Origin: Pseudomonas agarici
GTDB taxonomy: Bacteria > Pseudomonadota > Gammaproteobacteria > Pseudomonadales > Pseudomonadaceae
Reading direction: 5' to 3'
DNA length: 64,000 nucleotides
Assembly (NCBI RefSeq): GCF_900109755.1
Contig: NZ_FOAR01000013.1
Span: 62,001 to 126,000, forward strand
Shown here: one piece after another, positions 19,401 through 26,979 of the stretch
Position numbering within the stretch: position 1 is the first letter of the stretch
Layout of the letters: the number at the start of each line of letters is the position of its first letter
Position numbers and translations under genes: made by a program
Notes under the pieces: model-generated
Told to the model about the DNA's origin: nothing
The model's database searches: none
The model's input: only the letters and a program-made list of their open reading frames with translations

Positions 19401-22400
19401 GCGACCGGCAGCCAGCGGACGCCGTCGACCGATGCGGTCTACCCACATTTCATCAGCGCGCGAGACTTTGCCTACGCCATCAAGACCGCCCGTGAAACTG
19501 CCATCGTGCCCGGCCACCAGGCCACTACCCGGCTTTATCTGTCGACCCTCGACGGCGCCTTGCTAAGCTATGAGGTACCGTTGGTTCCGGACGCGGACGA
19601 AGTGATCCGCGGCAGCGTCTTCCATAACGACGGTATCGACACCCAAGGCCAGTTGGAGAACGGCTCACTGTCCGGGCAAGACTATGTTCGTCGCGTGGCG
19701 GCAAGCGGCAAGCTGAGCGTGCGCCACCCCGGCACCCTGTGGCGCCAGACAGGTCCGGTGAGTGCTACCTGGAAACCTTCCGACAGTGCCGCAACCGGCA
19801 CCCAGCCTTATGCCCTCAGCCCGCTGTTCGCCCATGCCGACGACGCAGCGTTGCACACCCACAACAAGATCGGTCGCGGTCGTGGCGCGCTGCTGGTCGA
19901 CGCGATCTATCGAACCTCCGCCCCCGATGGCTACGTCACCCTGGAGCCTTTCATCGATGGCCAGGCGATCAAGGTCACTCGCACTCTGGCCGACCTGAAG
20001 ACCCAGGCCCTGGAGCAGCAGCGCCTTGAATTGACCCTGGGCAAGACACCGCTCGACAGCATTCACTATGCCAAGCCATTGGCCCCTACCCGCTATCAGA
20101 TCGACGATAGCCCCCCCGTCGATTTCTTCGCCGTCGAGGATATCTGCTTCGTCACCAAGACACTGCTGGCCGACAACCTCTTCCTCAATGGCATCTACTA
20201 TTCCAGCCAGGACGGCGCCCTGTTCAAGTACGAGCCCAGGGACTCGAACGCACAGCGTGAGCTGTGCACGCCGATAGAACCGGAGCGCATCAAGGGCCTC
20301 ACCCCACCCCAGTTGCCCCTGGTGAATGCGGTCGCCGCCGCTGGCAAGCTGAGTGTGCTGCAAACCAGTCACCTCTGGCCCACCCTCGGCCCGATCGATC
20401 CCACCTGGACGCCTGTCTGGACGCTCACCGATCGCCATCCGCGAGCCACACGCGAACTGATACCGCCACTGATCAACAGTTTCAATATCGGCGGCGTCGG
20501 CGCCACCGACGTGATCGACCCGCAACGGCCCCTGCCCGTGGTGATTGCGCCGCTGAACCTCAAACCCAGGGACCGGATCGACCTCTACTGGGGCACTCAT
20601 TCCACCCCCGTCGCCAGCCATACCCAAGGCAGTGAGCCCGGCGCCAGCCATCTCACCCTGCGGGTCGACACACGCTGGATCATGACCGGCGAGGTAACAG
20701 TACGCTATGTCCTCACCCCCTTCCCCGGCGGCGCGCCGGAAACCGCCGAGACCCGTTTGCGGGTCAAGCTGGACGTGCCCGGCGACCCCGACACCCAATC
20801 GGCGACACCGACCATCAACGACAAACTGGAATTACCGCAGGTGGTGCCCCCAGGAATCATCGAGGGTCCGGAGGGCGTCAGTGTGGTCATCAAGCGTTAT
20901 GCCAACATGGCCGTTGGCGATTCAATCGTGGTGTCCTGGCATGGCCGCCTGGTGCAACACCCTCCCCTGACCGCGCCAAGCGACATCGTGGTGGTGCCGA
21001 TCGATCCCGAGATTATCCGCGAAGCCGGCAACTCCGATGCGATCCTCGTGCGCTATGAGATACGCGATGGGGTCAACAACTGGTCGAGATGGTCACGTCC
21101 GGCGCTGGTCGAGGTGGGCATTGGCGATCCGTCCCTGCCCGCCCCGGTGGTGCCGCGCGCCCAAGGCATGCAGTTGGACCTGGACCGGCTCAATGGCGCC
21201 AACGTGCAGACACTGGTGTTGCGTTACGAGGGCATGAGCAGCGCACAGAACCTGCGCCTGCTGGTGGAACGGGAAACCGCGCTCGGCGCGGCGCTGCCGG
21301 CGTACAGCGCGCTCATGCGCGGCCACGATAGCGACCCCTTCGTGTCCTTCGAGGTGCCGAACGAGCAATTCCCGCTCATTATCCAAGGGCTGGCACGCTT
21401 CTATTATCATGTCGAAGAACCTAACCAACCCCTGCGCCGCTCCAAGAGCCGGTCGCTGAAAATCATCGGTCAGGCGCTGATACTCAAACCACCACGGGTG
21501 CCCGTGGCCGAAACCAACGGTAATGTGCTCGACCCGGCGGCCACCGGGGTGATTGCGCGGGTGGAGCCCTACCCATTAATTGCCGTGGGTCAGACGGTGA
21601 CGCTGGTCTGGATCGGTACGACCGCCGCCGGCACCGAAATCCTTCATCAACAAACCCTGTCGGTCATCGACATCGGCAAGGACATCGACTTCACCATACC
21701 CGACGACAAGGTCAGTGTGTTGGCCGGAGGCTCTGTCGTGGTGCGTTATGAAGTCAAGACCGAAGCCCCTGAGCCGCTGGTGTCACAGCCGTTGCTGCTG
21801 CCGGTCAGCGCCCTGCCCCTGGATCTTCCACGCCCCACCGTAGTGGAGGCCCATGACACCGTACTGTTCCCGTTGCAGGCGCTCGATGGCGCGACGATCC
21901 GGGTCAGCTATGCCATGGAAACCAGCGACAGCATTCGCGCCTACTGGCGAGGCACGCCGGGAAGCGGCACGCCCCTGATCGACGCCAAGCCCGGCAGCAT
22001 CGATGGCACGGTCGATTTCTCCGTTCCCGCCAGCGCCGTGAGCGCTAATATCGGCAAGCGCGTTGAGGTCGGTTACAGCGTCACCCGCCGGGGTATCGCC
22101 GCACCGTCGAAAGTCCTGCCGCTGGACATACTGCCCATCGCCCACGAAGACCTGCAGCCGCCTTTTGTTCGCGAGGCGCCGGACAACCTTCTGCTGGACC
22201 TCAACACCTTTGCCGGCGACGCCCATATCGAAGTGAGGAAATGGCCGCATATCCAGATCGGCCAGCGGATCTGGCTGAGAATCGACGGCACCCTGAGCAA
22301 CGGTCGGCCTTTCGCTTTCACACTGTGGAACGCGGAACTGGTCAGTAATATTTCGGATGTCATCGAGGGCCTGCTCTCACGTACCCAGCTCGATCAGCTG

Positions 22401-23123
22401 CGCGATCTGAGCGGCCTGACTTTCACCTTCAAGGTGGCTTTCGACGGCAGCAGCGATGAGTCGAGTGCCCTGACGTTCCCGCGCCTGTCGCTAACGGTCA
22501 GGGCCCGCAAGCGCTTGCCGGAACTGGTTCTCGATACGCGCCCCGTCAGCCTGCCGGGAAAAATCTACCTGATTCCCTGTCATCCACGGGTGTTGCCGGA
22601 GTTCGGTCCCGGCACAACCCTGCAGCGCGCCGCCAGCGGCGGCGTGCCCGGCTATCACTACAGTAGCGATAATCCCGACATCGCCGTGGTCGACGGCAAC
22701 GGCCGGGTCACCGTGCGCGGTAATGGCAAAACCTTTATCCGGGTCAACGACAGCGCTGGGCAGCGCAAAAGCTATGAAGTTACCGTCAGCGGTGTCATCC
22801 AGTGCTACAACCTGGGTGAAGGCGGCAGTACCGAGACGCTACGCAAGGCTCAAGCGCAAGGACTGAGCGTACCAACGCTGGAACAGTTGATCGACATCCG
22901 CACGGCATACGGCAAGCGCTGGCCCCTGCAATCGCCACTGAAGCAGAAAACCTGGTCATCGACCACGAAAACCCCATTGGGGCTGGTGCATGCGGTACTG
23001 GACATGACGTTGAACGTCATTGAGCCGGAGCGCCCTTATATCAAGATCACCCCTGGCCTGGGCCTGATCTATGAGGCCAGTGGCCTCGGGATCGGCCCCG
23101 TGCGACTCGCCAACTGCAAGTAA
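16425..23123 (+). CDS. RepE, giant multi-repeat protein with Ig-like and lectin-like C-terminus
   Basis: About 2232 residues. ATG 16425 is preferred over 16317 because the earlier start adds a 36-residue tail without similarity, but neither has a good ribosome site. Residues about 40-1340 hold six repeats of about 215 residues. Each opens with F-x-(T/S)-x-(D/E)-(D/E)-A-x-(R/L)-x-A, then GG-(L/V)-I-x-(Q/K)-R-E-D-G-x-F-V-A-T, which resembles DUF4329, then a TxDGALLxY segment and an LAAAGxLxVLxxSxLW segment. Residues about 1346-2080 are beta modules shared with RepA-D. Residues about 2095-2150 look like a bacterial Ig-like group 2 domain (SSDNPDIAVVDGNGRVTV). The last 100 residues start with Cys and end with Cys (QCYN, ANCK) and contain TWSSTT, like the lectin-like tips of invasins. 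No signal peptide or outer-membrane barrel is visible. Confidence 0.75.
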   Translation: MSIAMPQDALTDAQPPTSNPLPAERAVRPGPEKTRPSLSRAFASVDEAVQYAHGQAAVKASGRQLSLILKHAQKDEFKVTEPQDAAPSLFDPTVVFEHDAQGALQVPEDFSLVGLYGQAETQHELLPPRESGLYENFFSAHDLFAGLHHARRLRPAIPQSLPLPVFYGTPDGALLAYQASDSDLEQALLPEGANWQARAGHYDEQLASGVLPPSQLVRTLAAAGQLRVLQTSRLWNRLGEVSAIKWTPFADAALPQLGPSFLSADDAARHAQQIIQGGTDKELGGLIFQREDGSFVATLPTSGSGSRFDSESLYPVTETGIADFPPGHRLHAVYRSNISLSAIQEQVGSALGNPSRHSEQENRLRLKSITPDEVLATLIPRPPQGIKAFYVLMTDLNIIKYMPSESAEEDALIPRLLPGSDLGDLDRLLPSDFIKALARAGGLYIVRGDNYWGPPGKVPEDWQPYPSSQAPARALLAFGPVFDTADAAALHANQRINGQYRERRIGFIITDIHNRYVASEPITASEPLFTTNPLPRMENDGTLTGLPGFRLAGLYYSAELYPQNLPCKDVWIYRNFFLPDELLAALKLIEGYRPAPTASHLPLYLSTRDGAQLKYVSLDTTFDQSLLAGSTNLPSYGERLVQGILDPLDLVHSLAETGELSVLHPSELWGSPTRLTGEWHAYQELRRRTLGPIFATADDAARHAHAQIARRYDKVYGGVILKREDGQFVATTPLVSPTEIFDHTHVFPISNGFPLEGHRIAGIYSSRLGMLDFALPQSEARLYLNLFPTWDIYRAIKDRSIPLHYFSCQDGSLIRYNSKHSPDEVDLFNALRPPSTSPLNLMENPTEQHFKSTRDEDKGAVLAFARDLVKTGELRVLVNGREIWTTPGKVLTLRDTAAGVQVDTDNASIATAVPRFSPVFMTPLDAVRHGLAQIGQRSGRSFGFIFRKTAKEYVATEAVPDTSANFDRALILPPQIGVLGLIPGYVIDGLYVATGSQRTPSTDAVYPHFISARDFAYAIKTARETAIVPGHQATTRLYLSTLDGALLSYEVPLVPDADEVIRGSVFHNDGIDTQGQLENGSLSGQDYVRRVAASGKLSVRHPGTLWRQTGPVSATWKPSDSAATGTQPYALSPLFAHADDAALHTHNKIGRGRGALLVDAIYRTSAPDGYVTLEPFIDGQAIKVTRTLADLKTQALEQQRLELTLGKTPLDSIHYAKPLAPTRYQIDDSPPVDFFAVEDICFVTKTLLADNLFLNGIYYSSQDGALFKYEPRDSNAQRELCTPIEPERIKGLTPPQLPLVNAVAAAGKLSVLQTSHLWPTLGPIDPTWTPVWTLTDRHPRATRELIPPLINSFNIGGVGATDVIDPQRPLPVVIAPLNLKPRDRIDLYWGTHSTPVASHTQGSEPGASHLTLRVDTRWIMTGEVTVRYVLTPFPGGAPETAETRLRVKLDVPGDPDTQSATPTINDKLELPQVVPPGIIEGPEGVSVVIKRYANMAVGDSIVVSWHGRLVQHPPLTAPSDIVVVPIDPEIIREAGNSDAILVRYEIRDGVNNWSRWSRPALVEVGIGDPSLPAPVVPRAQGMQLDLDRLNGANVQTLVLRYEGMSSAQNLRLLVERETALGAALPAYSALMRGHDSDPFVSFEVPNEQFPLIIQGLARFYYHVEEPNQPLRRSKSRSLKIIGQALILKPPRVPVAETNGNVLDPAATGVIARVEPYPLIAVGQTVTLVWIGTTAAGTEILHQQTLSVIDIGKDIDFTIPDDKVSVLAGGSVVVRYEVKTEAPEPLVSQPLLLPVSALPLDLPRPTVVEAHDTVLFPLQALDGATIRVSYAMETSDSIRAYWRGTPGSGTPLIDAKPGSIDGTVDFSVPASAVSANIGKRVEVGYSVTRRGIAAPSKVLPLDILPIAHEDLQPPFVREAPDNLLLDLNTFAGDAHIEVRKWPHIQIGQRIWLRIDGTLSNGRPFAFTLWNAELVSNISDVIEGLLSRTQLDQLRDLSGLTFTFKVAFDGSSDESSALTFPRLSLTVRARKRLPELVLDTRPVSLPGKIYLIPCHPRVLPEFGPGTTLQRAASGGVPGYHYSSDNPDIAVVDGNGRVTVRGNGKTFIRVNDSAGQRKSYEVTVSGVIQCYNLGEGGSTETLRKAQAQGLSVPTLEQLIDIRTAYGKRWPLQSPLKQKTWSSTTKTPLGLVHAVLDMTLNVIEPERPYIKITPGLGLIYEASGLGIGPVRLANCK

Positions 23124-23188
23124 GGAGCAAGACAGTCGTCCTTGATCAACCCGCCGGTGGCCCTTGACCACCGGCAACTCCCACCCCA

Positions 23189-23202
23189 TTGACTCCCGTC
23201 AA
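23189..23202. promoter_or_regulatory. Candidate Anr/Fnr box upstream of the first cco operon
   Basis: TTGAC-TCCC-GTCAA is a perfect palindrome matching TTGAT-N4-ATCAA at 8 of 10 positions. In P. aeruginosa the corresponding cco2 operon is activated by Anr at low oxygen. It lies 270 bp before ccoN, with the dispersed repeat in between. Confidence 0.55.
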
Positions 23203-23240
23203 TACCACCCGCTGGCTATTTGTCCATGCTTGGCTGGCTT

Positions 23241-23403
23241 CTAGTGGCTTATGTGGCTAGTTCTGTTAGTCAATTTCGGCGCCACGGCCCATGACCTGCG
23301 TAGCTGTTCCTCGCCATAGCCGGCTATGACTGGTCGCGGCGCCTGGGCCATGAACTTCTGGCATTCGAGCTTGAGCTAACGAACTCACCGTACAGGTCAC
23401 TAA
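23241..23403 (-). repeat. Dispersed inverted-repeat element, long copy
   Basis: 163 bp beginning CTAGTGGC and ending with GTCACTAA-like sequence. Its reverse complement aligns along its whole length with 41243-41386, with an extra block of about 19 bp in the middle. No credible gene lies in it. It is inverted relative to the fragment at 16268, so the two face each other across repE. Confidence 0.85.
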
Positions 23404-23471
23404 TCTGCCTATAACTCCAGACCCCGCGAATGCAACAGTGTCGGCCGGGTCTGAACCGTGGACGGGGAACC

Positions 23472-24893
23472 ATGAACACTTCAATCAGTACTGCCTACAA
23501 CTACAAGGTGGTCCGCCAATTCGCCATTATGACGGTGGTGTGGGGCATCGTCGGGATGGGGCTCGGGGTCTTCCTCGCGGCCCAATTGGTCTGGCCCGAA
23601 CTCAACTTCGACCTGCCATGGACCAGCTTCGGCCGTCTGCGCCCACTGCATACCAACGCGGTGATCTTCGCCTTCGGCGGCTGCGCGCTGTTCGCCAGCT
23701 CCTATTACTCGGTGCAACGCACCTGCCAGACCCAGCTGTTTTCACCGAAGGTTGCAGCGTTCACTTTCTGGGGCTGGCAGTTGGTCATTCTCCTGGCGGC
23801 CATTAGTCTACCGCTGGGCTATACCAGCTCCAAGGAATACGCCGAGCTGGAATGGCCGATAGATATCCTGATCACCATCGTCTGGGTGGCCTACGCCTAC
23901 GTGTTTTTCGGCACCGTGATCAAGCGCACCACTCGACACATCTACGTGGGCAACTGGTTCTTCGGTGCGTTCATCATCACCGTGGCGATTCTGCATATCG
24001 TCAACAACCTGGAAATCCCGATCAGCCTGACCAAGTCCTACTCGGTCTATGCCGGGGCCACCGACGCCATGGTCCAATGGTGATACGGGCACAACGCGGT
24101 GGGCTTCTTCCTGACCGCCGGGTTCCTCGGGATGATGTACTACTTCGTGCCGAAACAGGCCCAACGCCCGGTGTATTCCTATCGCCTGTCCATCGTCCAC
24201 TTCTGGGCGCTGATCACCGTGTACATCTGGGCAGGTCCCCACCACCTGCACTACACCGCCCTGCCAGACTGGGCGCAGTCGCTGGGCATGGTGATGTCGC
24301 TGGTCCTCCTGGCACCCAGCTGGGGCGGCATGATCAACGGCATGATGACCCTCTCGGGCGCCTGGCATAAGTTGCGCAGCGACCCAATCCTGCGTTTCCT
24401 GGTGGTATCCCTGGCGTTCTATGGCATGTCGACCTTCGAAGGCCCGATGATGGCAATCAAGACCGTCAACGCCCTCTCCCACTACACCGACTGGACCATC
24501 GGCCATGTGCATGCCGGCGCCCTCGGTTGGGTAGCGATGATCTCCATCGGCGCGCTGTACCACATGATCCCGAAAGTCTTCGGCCGCACACAAATGCACA
24601 GTATCGGCCTGATCAACGCGCACTTCTGGCTCGCGACCATCGGCACCGTGCTCTACATCGCCTCGATGTGGGTTAACGGCATCGCCCAGGGTCTGATGTG
24701 GCGCGCGGTCAACGAGGACGGCACGCTGACCTACTCCTTCGTCGAAACCCTGGTGGCCAGCCATCCCGGCTTCGTCGTACGGCTGGTCGGCGGTGCGATC
24801 TTCCTCTGCGGCATGCTGCTGATGGCCTACAACACCTGGCGCACCGTGGGCAGTGCCGAACCTGCCACCGTCACCGCCGCGCAGATGGCCTGA
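23472..24893 (+). pseudogene. ccoN: cbb3 oxidase catalytic subunit CcoN, interrupted by an in-frame TGA
   Basis: Subunit I of cbb3-type cytochrome c oxidase, the inner-membrane oxygen-reducing subunit. The frame is intact over 473 codons except codon 204 (24081-24083), which is TGA where the second copy has TGG in the context [10 protein letters not shown]. Counting through the stop, ligands fall at the positions known for P. stutzeri CcoN: His60 and His347 (heme b), His345 (heme b3), His207, His257 and His258 (CuB). A product ending at 203 keeps only His60 and cannot reduce oxygen. There is no other frameshift, so the lesion is recent, or is a sequencing error. The start has a GGGGA site. 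It heads the operon with ccoO, ccoQ and ccoP and corresponds by order to the Anr-dependent cco2 operon. Confidence 0.85.
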
Positions 24894-24903
24894 GGAGTTC
24901 GCC

Positions 24904-25512
24904 ATGAAACACGAAGTGCTTGAAAAAAACGTCGGCCTGTTGATGCTGCTGATGGTCTTCGCCGTCAGCATCGGCGGCCTGACCCAGATCGTCCCGCTGT
25001 TCTTCCAGGACGTCACCAACAAGCCGGTGGAAGGCATGAAGCCCTACACCGCATTGCAACTGGAAGGTCGCGATATCTACATTCGGGAAGGCTGCGTCGG
25101 TTGCCACTCGCAGATGATTCGGCCGTTCCGCGCCGAGACCGAACGCTACGGGCATTACTCGGTGGCCGGCGAAAGCGTCTGGGACCACCCGTTCCTCTGG
25201 GGCTCCAAACGCACCGGGCCGGACCTGGCGCGGGTTGGCGGCCGGTACTCGGAAGACTGGCACCGTGCGCACCTGTACAACCCGCGCAACGTGGTACCGG
25301 AGTCGAAGATGCCGGCCTACCCCTGGTTGGTCGCTAATGCCCTTGATAGCAGCCACACCGAAACCAAGCTGCGGGCCATGCGCACGCTGGGCGTGCCCTA
25401 TACCGACGACGACATCGGCGGTGCGGTCGCCAGCCTCAAGGGCAAGACCGAGATGGACGCACTGGTCGCCTACCTGCAAGTGCTCGGCACTGCGATCAAG
25501 AACAAGAGGTGA
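24904..25512 (+). CDS. ccoO: cbb3 oxidase monoheme subunit CcoO, first copy
   Basis: A 202-residue membrane-anchored monoheme cytochrome c that passes electrons from CcoP to CcoN. One N-terminal membrane helix spans about residues 10-30. The heme c site CVGCH starts at Cys64, and a Met ligand is expected in the [10 protein letters not shown] segment. The ATG is 10 bp after the ccoN stop and preceded by GAGG. The protein is nearly identical in the first 140 residues to the second copy at 28422 and diverges around residues 145-180. Because ccoN in this operon is interrupted, CcoO may still be made and pair with the other CcoN. Confidence 0.95.
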   Translation: MKHEVLEKNVGLLMLLMVFAVSIGGLTQIVPLFFQDVTNKPVEGMKPYTALQLEGRDIYIREGCVGCHSQMIRPFRAETERYGHYSVAGESVWDHPFLWGSKRTGPDLARVGGRYSEDWHRAHLYNPRNVVPESKMPAYPWLVANALDSSHTETKLRAMRTLGVPYTDDDIGGAVASLKGKTEMDALVAYLQVLGTAIKNKR

Positions 25513-25515
25513 GCC

Positions 25516-25710
25516 ATGGAGATAAGTAGTGGAATGATCCGCGGCCTCGGCACGCTGCTGGTGATGACTGCCTTTGCCGGGCTTGCGATCTGGGTGTTCA
25601 GCGCCAAGCGCAACCCAGAGTTCGCCCAGGCGCGCATGCTGCCGTTCGCCGACGAGCCCTCGCCCGAAACACCTGAACAAGACCCTGCAACAAGGAGCAA
25701 TCGGCCATGA
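25516..25710 (+). CDS. ccoQ: cbb3 oxidase small subunit CcoQ, first copy
   Basis: A 64-residue protein with one membrane helix (residues about 8-27), followed by the FSAKRNPEF segment typical of CcoQ/FixQ. CcoQ stabilises the cbb3 complex. It starts 3 bp after ccoO and its stop overlaps the start of ccoP by 4 bp, which supports translational coupling. Confidence 0.9.
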   Translation: MEISSGMIRGLGTLLVMTAFAGLAIWVFSAKRNPEFAQARMLPFADEPSPETPEQDPATRSNRP

Positions 25711-26645
25711 CCATCTTCTGGAGTACGTACATCTGCGTACTGACCATCGGCAGCCTGATCGGCCTGACCTGGTTGTTGCTCGGCACCCGCCAAGGTGAAA
25801 CCAAGGGCGGCGTCGACCAGACCATGGGCCATAGCTTCGACGGTATCGAAGAGTACGACAACCCGCTACCGCTGTGGTGGTTCATGCTGTTCGTCGCAAC
25901 CCTGGTGTTCGCCGTGGGCTACCTGATTCTCTATCCTGGCCTGGGCAACTGGAAAGGCGTCCTGCCCGGCTACGAAAACGGCTGGACCGGCGCACACGAA
26001 TGGGAAAAGGAGATGGACAAGGCCGATGCCAAATTTGGGCCGACCTTCGCCAAATTCGCCGCCATGCCTGTGGAAAAGGCGGCCAAGGATCCACAGGCAC
26101 TGAAAATCGGCGGTCGCCTGTTCGCTTCCAACTGCGCGGTCTGCCATGGCTCAGACGCCAAGGGTGCTTACGGTTTCCCGAACCTGACCGACAACCTCTG
26201 GCGCTGGGGTGGCAGTACCGACGCAATCAAGACCACCCTCATGGGCGGGCGAATCGCGGCCATGCCGGCATGGGGCGAAATCCTCGGTGAAAACGGCGTG
26301 AAAAACGTCGCAGCCTATGTCCGTCATGACCTGGCCCAACTACCGCTGTCGCAGGACTCCACGGCAGACCTGGAAGCTGGCCGACAATCGTTCAACACCA
26401 GTTGCATCGTCTGTCATGGTGCCACTGGCCAGGGCAATCCGATCATGGGAGCCCCGGACCTGACCCAACCCGCCGGCTTTATCTATGGCAACAGTCTGGC
26501 ACAGTTGCAGCAGACCATCCGCCACGGGCGCCAGGGTCATATGCCGGCCCAGAGCGAACTGCTCGGCAACGACAAGGTGCAACTGCTGGCAGCTTACGTA
26601 TTCAGCCTCTCGCACGACCGTCAAGGAGAAGATAAAACTCAATAA
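25707..26645 (+). CDS. ccoP: cbb3 oxidase diheme subunit CcoP, first copy
   Basis: A 312-residue diheme cytochrome c subunit, the electron entry point of the oxidase. Two membrane helices lie near residues 5-25 and 58-78, joined by the acidic [13 protein letters not shown] loop. The heme motifs are CAVCH at Cys143 and CIVCH at Cys233, each followed by a Met-containing segment. It is 12 residues shorter than the second copy, which has an extra DNDQQ-containing stretch after the second helix. It ends the first operon; no strong terminator follows, so read-through toward the second operon is possible. Confidence 0.95.
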   Translation: MTIFWSTYICVLTIGSLIGLTWLLLGTRQGETKGGVDQTMGHSFDGIEEYDNPLPLWWFMLFVATLVFAVGYLILYPGLGNWKGVLPGYENGWTGAHEWEKEMDKADAKFGPTFAKFAAMPVEKAAKDPQALKIGGRLFASNCAVCHGSDAKGAYGFPNLTDNLWRWGGSTDAIKTTLMGGRIAAMPAWGEILGENGVKNVAAYVRHDLAQLPLSQDSTADLEAGRQSFNTSCIVCHGATGQGNPIMGAPDLTQPAGFIYGNSLAQLQQTIRHGRQGHMPAQSELLGNDKVQLLAAYVFSLSHDRQGEDKTQ

Positions 26646-26699
26646 ATACCAGATGTTTCCCGCCGCATCGACGAAGATACGGCAACTTCCCGCCTGCAC

Positions 26700-26714
26700 G
26701 CGACCAAGTGTCGC
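26700..26714. promoter_or_regulatory. GCGAC-N5-GTCGC site upstream of the second cco operon
   Basis: GCGAC-CAAGT-GTCGC has the form of RegA/PrrA-type response-regulator sites (GCGNC, spacer, GNCGC). The Pseudomonas member of that family is RoxR, which is known to act on respiratory oxidase genes. An identical pair of half sites with the same spacing lies in front of ccoG. It is 266 bp before the ccoN start. Confidence 0.5.
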
Positions 26715-26880
26715 ACCTGTCTTTTAGTCCGCCTACCCACTCTCGGGAATCGGTACTAAGCTTTGCAAACCCCGATCAATCCCTAACCCCTCGCCCGCCG
26801 GTCAATCGCGGTATTTTCGAGGACGGGCTTTGACCTTACACCGAGTATGGAAAGGCCGTAGAATCAGCGTCGTAACGTAG

Positions 26881-26892
26881 TGACCCGGGTCA
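26881..26892. repeat. Perfect 12-bp palindrome upstream of the second ccoN
   Basis: TGACCCGGGTCA lies about 88 bp before the ccoN start in the promoter region. It could be an operator; no regulator is assigned. The rest of the 334-bp gap (26646-26979) holds no gene. Confidence 0.35.
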
Positions 26893-26979
26893 TGGCGCGT
26901 TGCAATGACCCTACACTTTATCCATACTTGCGACCGATTTTTACCCCTAATAACTATACCCAAACCGTGGAACCTTAGA

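Noticed and set aside
23164..23177. TTGAC-CACC-GGCAA as a second Anr box
   Set aside because: Only 7 of 10 positions agree and it is not symmetric; the box at 23189 is better.
24081..24083. TGA in ccoN read as selenocysteine
   Set aside because: The paralogue has Trp at this position, no SECIS-like hairpin was evident just downstream, and CcoN is not a selenoprotein family. A nonsense mutation or sequencing error is simpler.
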